From the NCBI GenBank assembly GCA_015680685.1, contig MNCI01007569.1:1-64000 (forward strand): a stretch of DNA of 64,000 nucleotides. The letters are read 5' to 3'. Positions 59,115-64,000 of the stretch are shown here, one piece after another. The notes under the pieces were generated by a model. It did not search any database, was not told the DNA's origin, and saw only the letters and a program-made list of their open reading frames with translations. Source of the stretch: Gnetum montanum (Eukaryota; Streptophyta; Gnetopsida; Gnetales; Gnetaceae). Made by a program: the position numbers and the translations under genes. Position 1 is the stretch's first letter, and every line of letters starts with the position of its first letter.

Positions 59115-62100
59115 AGTGTTAGTATGGATGGCCATCTCTCCCACAACTAAGTTGAAAGGGGGAGATCTGAAAGATTAAGCATGGTTGTCCATCTAGTGAG
59201 GTGTGTGTTGAGTTGGTTGGCTTGGGCTCATGGAAAGGTTTCAGTTGTTGGATATTGACTAATTGCTTCTTATTTAGGCTATTAGGTTTATATATAATTA
59301 TGAACCCAGATGGAAAATTCTATTTGATAACGTAAGGTCCTTCCCATAATGTTTGAAATTTGGTTTGTTAAGGTACATGTGCAGGATTCCAGTAGAGAAC
59401 CTTGTCTCCTGGTTGAAACTTGACTTTCCTTAATTTGAGGTCATGGCGATTCTTATTAAATGCCTTATGCATTCCATTGGATGATAGGGCCATTAATTAA
59501 TTTTCATCTAGAAAGTTAAGGTTCATTAATCTTTCCTTTTTTGCTAGACTTAGATCCATGTCAAGGTCACAGGCTGTAGAGAGTGTACGGAGCTCGGATT
59601 GGATGGGCAGTGTTGGTAGTTTTCCATACATGAGCTCATAGGGAGAATAACCTATGGGAAGCTTCCATGTGGAGTGATAGGCCTAAAGGGAATTGTTTAA
59701 TTTGGTGCTCTAGTCCCTTTGGTATTTGCTAATAGTGCATCTTAAAATCTTTGTTATCTCTCGATTAGTGCCTCAGCTTGACCAATGGCTTGGGGGTGAC
59801 AATGGCCCACATAAGGGCCTTCATGAGCATCATAGAGAATGCATAGTTGATCTGTGTCAAGGGCACACTAGTGTACTAGGCCATTGAGACATACTTTGTA
59901 AATATTCCCATTGATTTCCATGAAATGCTTAACCTAGTGAAGAAAATATTATTTCTTCTAAGTGTCCAGTCCTTGTAGTAATTCTTGCTTGAGAAGATAA
60001 GTGAGAATGGTGTCATATCATCTTGGTTCATTGGGAATTTGTTCATTAATAGCCCTTGCAAGGAGAGATTTGTTAGGAAATTGATTAGATAAGGGGCTTT
60101 CTTTCTCCTTGTCATCCCATCTTAGTCATGATAAGTGGTCAGTGACCACAATTTTCACAACCTTTCGATCTACCATTTGGAGATCGAACTCTTGAAAAAT
60201 CATGAGCCACTGTATGACATGGGGGCTTACCATTATTTTTTTCATTAATAACTAAATGGTGTTATGATCTGTATGCATGAACACTTTATAGCTAAGCACA
60301 TAGTGCCAGAACTTTTCTAATGCAAACACCATCACCATCAACTCCTTTTTCGTAGTAGTGTAGTTTAGCTATGTACCTATGATACTTCAGCTTTAATAGT
60401 GAATGTAATATGGACATTTTTGATCATCCAATTGTGTAATCACTACCCCCAAAGCATAATTTGATGCATCAGTCATCACATGAAATGACCTAGATCAATC
60501 AGGTACTTGTAGAATTGGGGTTTCAATAAGTTTTTGCTTTAGTTGTTGAAATGCTATTTCACATGTAGGTATCTAGACAAAGGACATATATTTCTTTGTT
60601 AATTCAACCAATGGCTTGGTGATTTTGGAAAAGGTCTTGATGAAGCACCAGTAGTAGCCAGTATGACCAAGGAATGATCACACTTCTTTAACTATTTCTG
60701 GTTGATAGGTCATTCCTTGGATGATCCTTATCTTTTCAGGGTCAACCTCAATTCTTACTTTTGAGATACGGTTCCCCAAGACTATGCCACCCTGGATCAT
60801 AAGATGGCTCTTTTTTCAATTGAGCCAGAGGTTTATTTCAACACATATCCTCAACACTTGCTCAAGATGGTCTAAGGCTTGCTCGAATGTAGATCCGTAG
60901 GTAAAAAATTCATCCATGAGGACTTCCCCGCTACCAATTTGTTGTTGAAAAATGCTAAGGACTAGTCATTGAAATGTAGCTGGAGCATTACATAGACCAA
61001 ATGGCATTTGACAGTAAGAAAAATTCTTCCAAGGACTTGTGAAAGTTGTCTTCACTTGGTCCTCTAGTGCAATCTAGATTTGGTTATAGCCACTCTAACC
61101 ATCCAAAAAGCTATAATAGCTTTGCCCAAAAATGGTGTCCAACACTTGGTTGACAAAAGGCAACGGAAAATGATCTTTGAAAGTTACCATATTAAGTAGC
61201 TGGAAGTCTATGTACATCTGCCATTTGCCTCCATTCTTAGGCATGATCATGAGTGGACTAACCCACTCACTATTTGTAATAGGGCAGATGAATCCCACCT
61301 TGAGGAGTTGTTTAATCTTCTCTTTGATAATCTACTTTAATTTGGGATTCAAATGCTACTGCGGTTGTCATTTCAGCTTGACGGTGAGGTTAATGTATCT
61401 GTGGTGTTGGCATATTCTTAGATCTATTCCTATGAACTCAGAATATGACCAAGCAAAGGCTGTTGACCATTTTTCCATAACATTCATCAACATCTTCTTT
61501 TATCCTGCAACAAGCTTAGCATTAGTAATGATTGACCTTCCATTTTTCAAGAACACATACTTCATTCTGGTCAGTAATGTCTTTAATTCAAGGGGTTCTT
61601 GTTTGAAACCATCAGAAATATCCAACTCTTCCCAATTGATATCATCATTTATTCCCTTGGAGAGTTGGTGATGAACTTGCTTGAGTTTGTCCATACTTGC
61701 AACATATTCACACATTAGGCCCTCAGTACATTCCATGCACAATGTATTTCTGTTAGAATCAGCTCTTAGCCACTGGGTGCCTTCTTGTTTTGTGGCTACT
61801 GCATACAAACANCAGCCACTGGGTGCCTTCTTGTTTTGTGGCTACTGCATACAAACATCTTTGGATTTCAGCTTTTGGTGCACACTACTTGCATGTAGAG
61901 ATAAATGTTTGCTTCATTGACCATAGTTTCTACACACAATGGCACCCTGAATCATTTTATGCAATACATGGAACCCTCTTCTTCTCGATCTTTCCAAATT
62001 CATTTTCTTTGGATATCTCTAAGGAAATATTTCTAATGACCATTTTGGCATTAATAGTGCTTAACCATGCCATTCCCATAATAATTGGAAAGTCCCCCTT

Positions 62101-62438
62101 GTAGTTCTCCACCTTGATTACTAAGAATTTGGTAGGATATGACGACCCACAAACGGTCATCATGATATATTCTACTAGTCATGGAATGGTCTGCCAACTT
62201 CAGCTTGATGTTGCTCTTCTTCAAGGGAGGAAGGTTTCACATAGTGTACATCTCATGTGAGATCAAATTAACAAGAAAACCAAAGTCAAGAAGAGCTTTA
62301 CAAGGCTCATTCCTAGCAATTTGCAAATATACTAAGGGACTCCTAGGATTAGCTAACTTCTTGGGTAGGTTACTAGCTCAAATCCAATCAGATATAGCAT
62401 GGGTCAACATTACAGTATGTATTCAAGAGGGATTTTAG
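59115..62438 (-). pseudogene. Athila-like pol, rightmost element
   Basis: Protease has LLDFGFLVNLISHEMY, where catalytic DSG has become DFG. RT has ITNSEWVSPLMIMPKNGG near 61260 and GEVLMDEFFTYG near 60920, so the usual MDD is MDE. RNase H has MVFALEKFWHYVLSYKV near 60320. The integrase zinc finger begins (HEGPYVGHC, about 59830) but then jumps to HPQAIGQAE, so the core with its first catalytic residues is deleted. The C-terminal domain continues to about 59115. Stops are frequent. An N at 61812 is flanked by a 44-bp duplicate. Confidence 0.82.
61768..61857. other. Single N between two identical 44-bp copies
   Basis: 61768-61811 and 61814-61857 are identical (agccactgggtgccttcttg and 24 more bases), with nc at 61812-61813 between them. 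This looks like an unmerged contig overlap. Confidence 0.8.
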
Positions 62439-62439
62439 C

Positions 62440-64000
62440 TTCAAGGGGACTCAAATAAAGGTGATGTAAAGGAAGGTGGAGGAGCAAGGCTACTAGCCAC
62501 TAATGTGTTTGAGGCCTTTGGTAGACTACAAGGTCAGAAAAAGGATCTTTTCTTTGATCATGGTTCCAACCTACTTGGTTGGTTAATTGGTTGTAGATTA
62601 ATCACCCTCATGGCATTTCTTTGTTATGGTTGGGTAGGCAATTCACCTTGCATGAATGGAGCAGGTGGTAGTTATGCAGGAGATGGAGGAGTATGTGAAA
62701 AAATAGGAGAAGCATGAGGATAGTAAGTGGCATCCCTCCTTAGATATGGTTGTTGGTGCACTTTAGGATTGTAGTGGTGAGGTTGGTAAGCAGCAACATG
62801 ACTAGAGGAGTCCCATGGAGATGAAGATTACTGAACATAATAACCATAGGGATTTGGTTGCCGGTAGGGGTACTGCTATCTTGGAGGTGCCAACACCTAT
62901 GATTGTGGTTGCTGCCACTATTGATACAATTCATAGGGTTACGGTGAAGCTTCACTTGGATAGTACTATTGTCGTTGGTAGAACTGTTAAGAGTTACCTT
63001 GTGGAGAAGGTAATTTTTTGGGTGTTTTCCTTTGTGCAAGTCATGGATGTAAGGCATACATCCCAAATTCCTGCAAATGTGACAGAATTGGATAACATCC
63101 CTTGGGATGTTCATATTGGTAGACGTCACACCCACCATCGTCATCTGAGTTGCTATTTGCAACTATCTCTGTTGCAACCATCTTACCTTTATGCTTGGAT
63201 ATGGCACGTTCAGCTTCCTTACGTCTTTGACACTCACACTCACCACTTTGCTCCTTGGACTTTTCAGCAATTTTTAAGATAGCTTGAAACTTATTGTCCA
63301 TGGAGTCCCATAATTGATCAACCTTAGCTATGATTTTAGATTGGAATTTCTGGAGTGACAAGATTTTTTGATTAGCCACCCCATCTCTGGTTAACTCATC
63401 CTCAATGTCACAAAATTGAACCACTTTTGTAGATTGAAGGGTCCCTGTTGTATTTTTTTTGCACTTTCTTGATTTCTCAATTCTTCCTCATCCCTGGCTA
63501 CCTACTCAATTAAATTTTTAATCCGATGAGTACTTAACTTTATTAATCTTCCTTGAGCATATATGCTAAGGGTTTTCTTTGTTTTAGATTGTAACCCATT
63601 TATGATATGATGAAGTTGATCAAGCTGAGAGTATCCATTGTTGGCACACTTATGTAACAGAGAGTAGGATCGGCCAATAGCGGCATCCAAGGGCTTATGG
63701 TTTTCTTGTTTTCACCCTTGGATCTACTTCCTCAGATTGGATACTTAGGAGTATGTTTGATATTTTTCATTATACAATTCTAACATTTTGCTCCACCACT
63801 ACATTGATTCTAGCTCCAAGGATTGGTACCAATTTTCTGCTTCCTTAATGAGTATCCTTGGAAATAATTTTAACTTCTACCAATCATTCTCAATATTTTG
63901 CAAGTCACATGCATCCTGGAAGGCTTGGAGATGATTTTGCATATCATCATTGTAGCCTCCCTCAAACCAAGGAATTTTGTTCATGTCCAGACTATTTATT
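62440..64000 (-). pseudogene. Athila-like gag, rightmost element, partial
   Basis: The knuckle region reads GGCDVYQYEHPKGCYPILSH near 63120. Upstream (higher coordinates) are VDQLWDSMDNKFQAILKIAE and, near 63600, QLHHIINGLQSKTKKTL from the end of the gag core. Two knuckle cysteines are lost, as in the element at 36786. The N-terminal half lies outside the window. Confidence 0.75.

Larger units (their letters stand above)
56346..64000 (-). mobile_element. Athila-like LTR retrotransposon, runs off the window
   Basis: The 3' LTR (56346-57177), noncoding region, pol and most of gag are present. The 5' LTR and primer site lie beyond 64000. It is closest to the element at 36786-56072 along its length. 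The first five flanking bases are ATATG (56341-56345), whose partner cannot be seen. Confidence 0.85.

Noticed and set aside
1-64000. tRNA, rRNA or organelle-derived inserts
   Set aside because: I looked for cloverleaf genes, conserved rRNA blocks and plastid genes while reading and recognised none. A tRNAscan or BLAST search was not possible.

Overview
The window reads as nuclear DNA from a large, repeat-rich seed-plant genome. A gymnosperm such as a conifer is my best guess, because the LTR elements are old, much decayed and nested, PPR-like debris is dispersed, and there is only one intact gene in 64 kb. The species cannot be fixed from the sequence. There are no bacterial operons, CRISPR arrays, rRNA genes or recognisable tRNA genes. 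The only convincing intact protein-coding gene is a leucine-rich-repeat receptor-like protein at 13016-15421 (+).

Layout. 1-1224 is the decayed integrase end of a Tat-type Ty3/gypsy element (+). It is followed by a 3' untranslated region with a seven-copy tandem repeat and by GC-rich, LTR-like DNA that carries a palindrome array and a TATA box. 3805-4239 is a PPR relic (-). 5931-10028 is a Ty1/copia element (-) with both LTRs, primer-binding site and polypurine tract visible. 11732-12330 is a solo LTR with a perfect target-site duplication (TSD). The LRR gene follows, with a duplicated upstream block. 15660-25874 is an Athila-like LTR element whose LTR was split by a second one (16527-25425). 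That second element has gag but no pol, and carries a long decayed coiled-coil ORF near its 3' end. 28735-36330 is a second copy of the PPR-relic locus, split by a 6.3-kb coding-poor (LARD-like) LTR element (29314-35591) with a perfect TSD. 36786-56072 is an Athila-like element whose 3' LTR was itself split by another (36832-46042). 56346-64000 is a further member that runs off the window.

The nested Athila-like elements all lie on the minus strand. Their LTRs are 830-870 bp, usually end TGATGA...TCATCA, and in most members carry a cluster of GATATC-like palindromes just upstream of a TATA box. Primer-binding sites look like decayed versions of the one common in Athila/Tat elements. Gag, protease, reverse transcriptase, RNase H and integrase segments are readable but broken by many stops and frameshifts, so no copy here could move by itself. 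Boundaries given to the base come from LTR ends and TSDs read directly; domain limits inside the decayed polyproteins are approximate.
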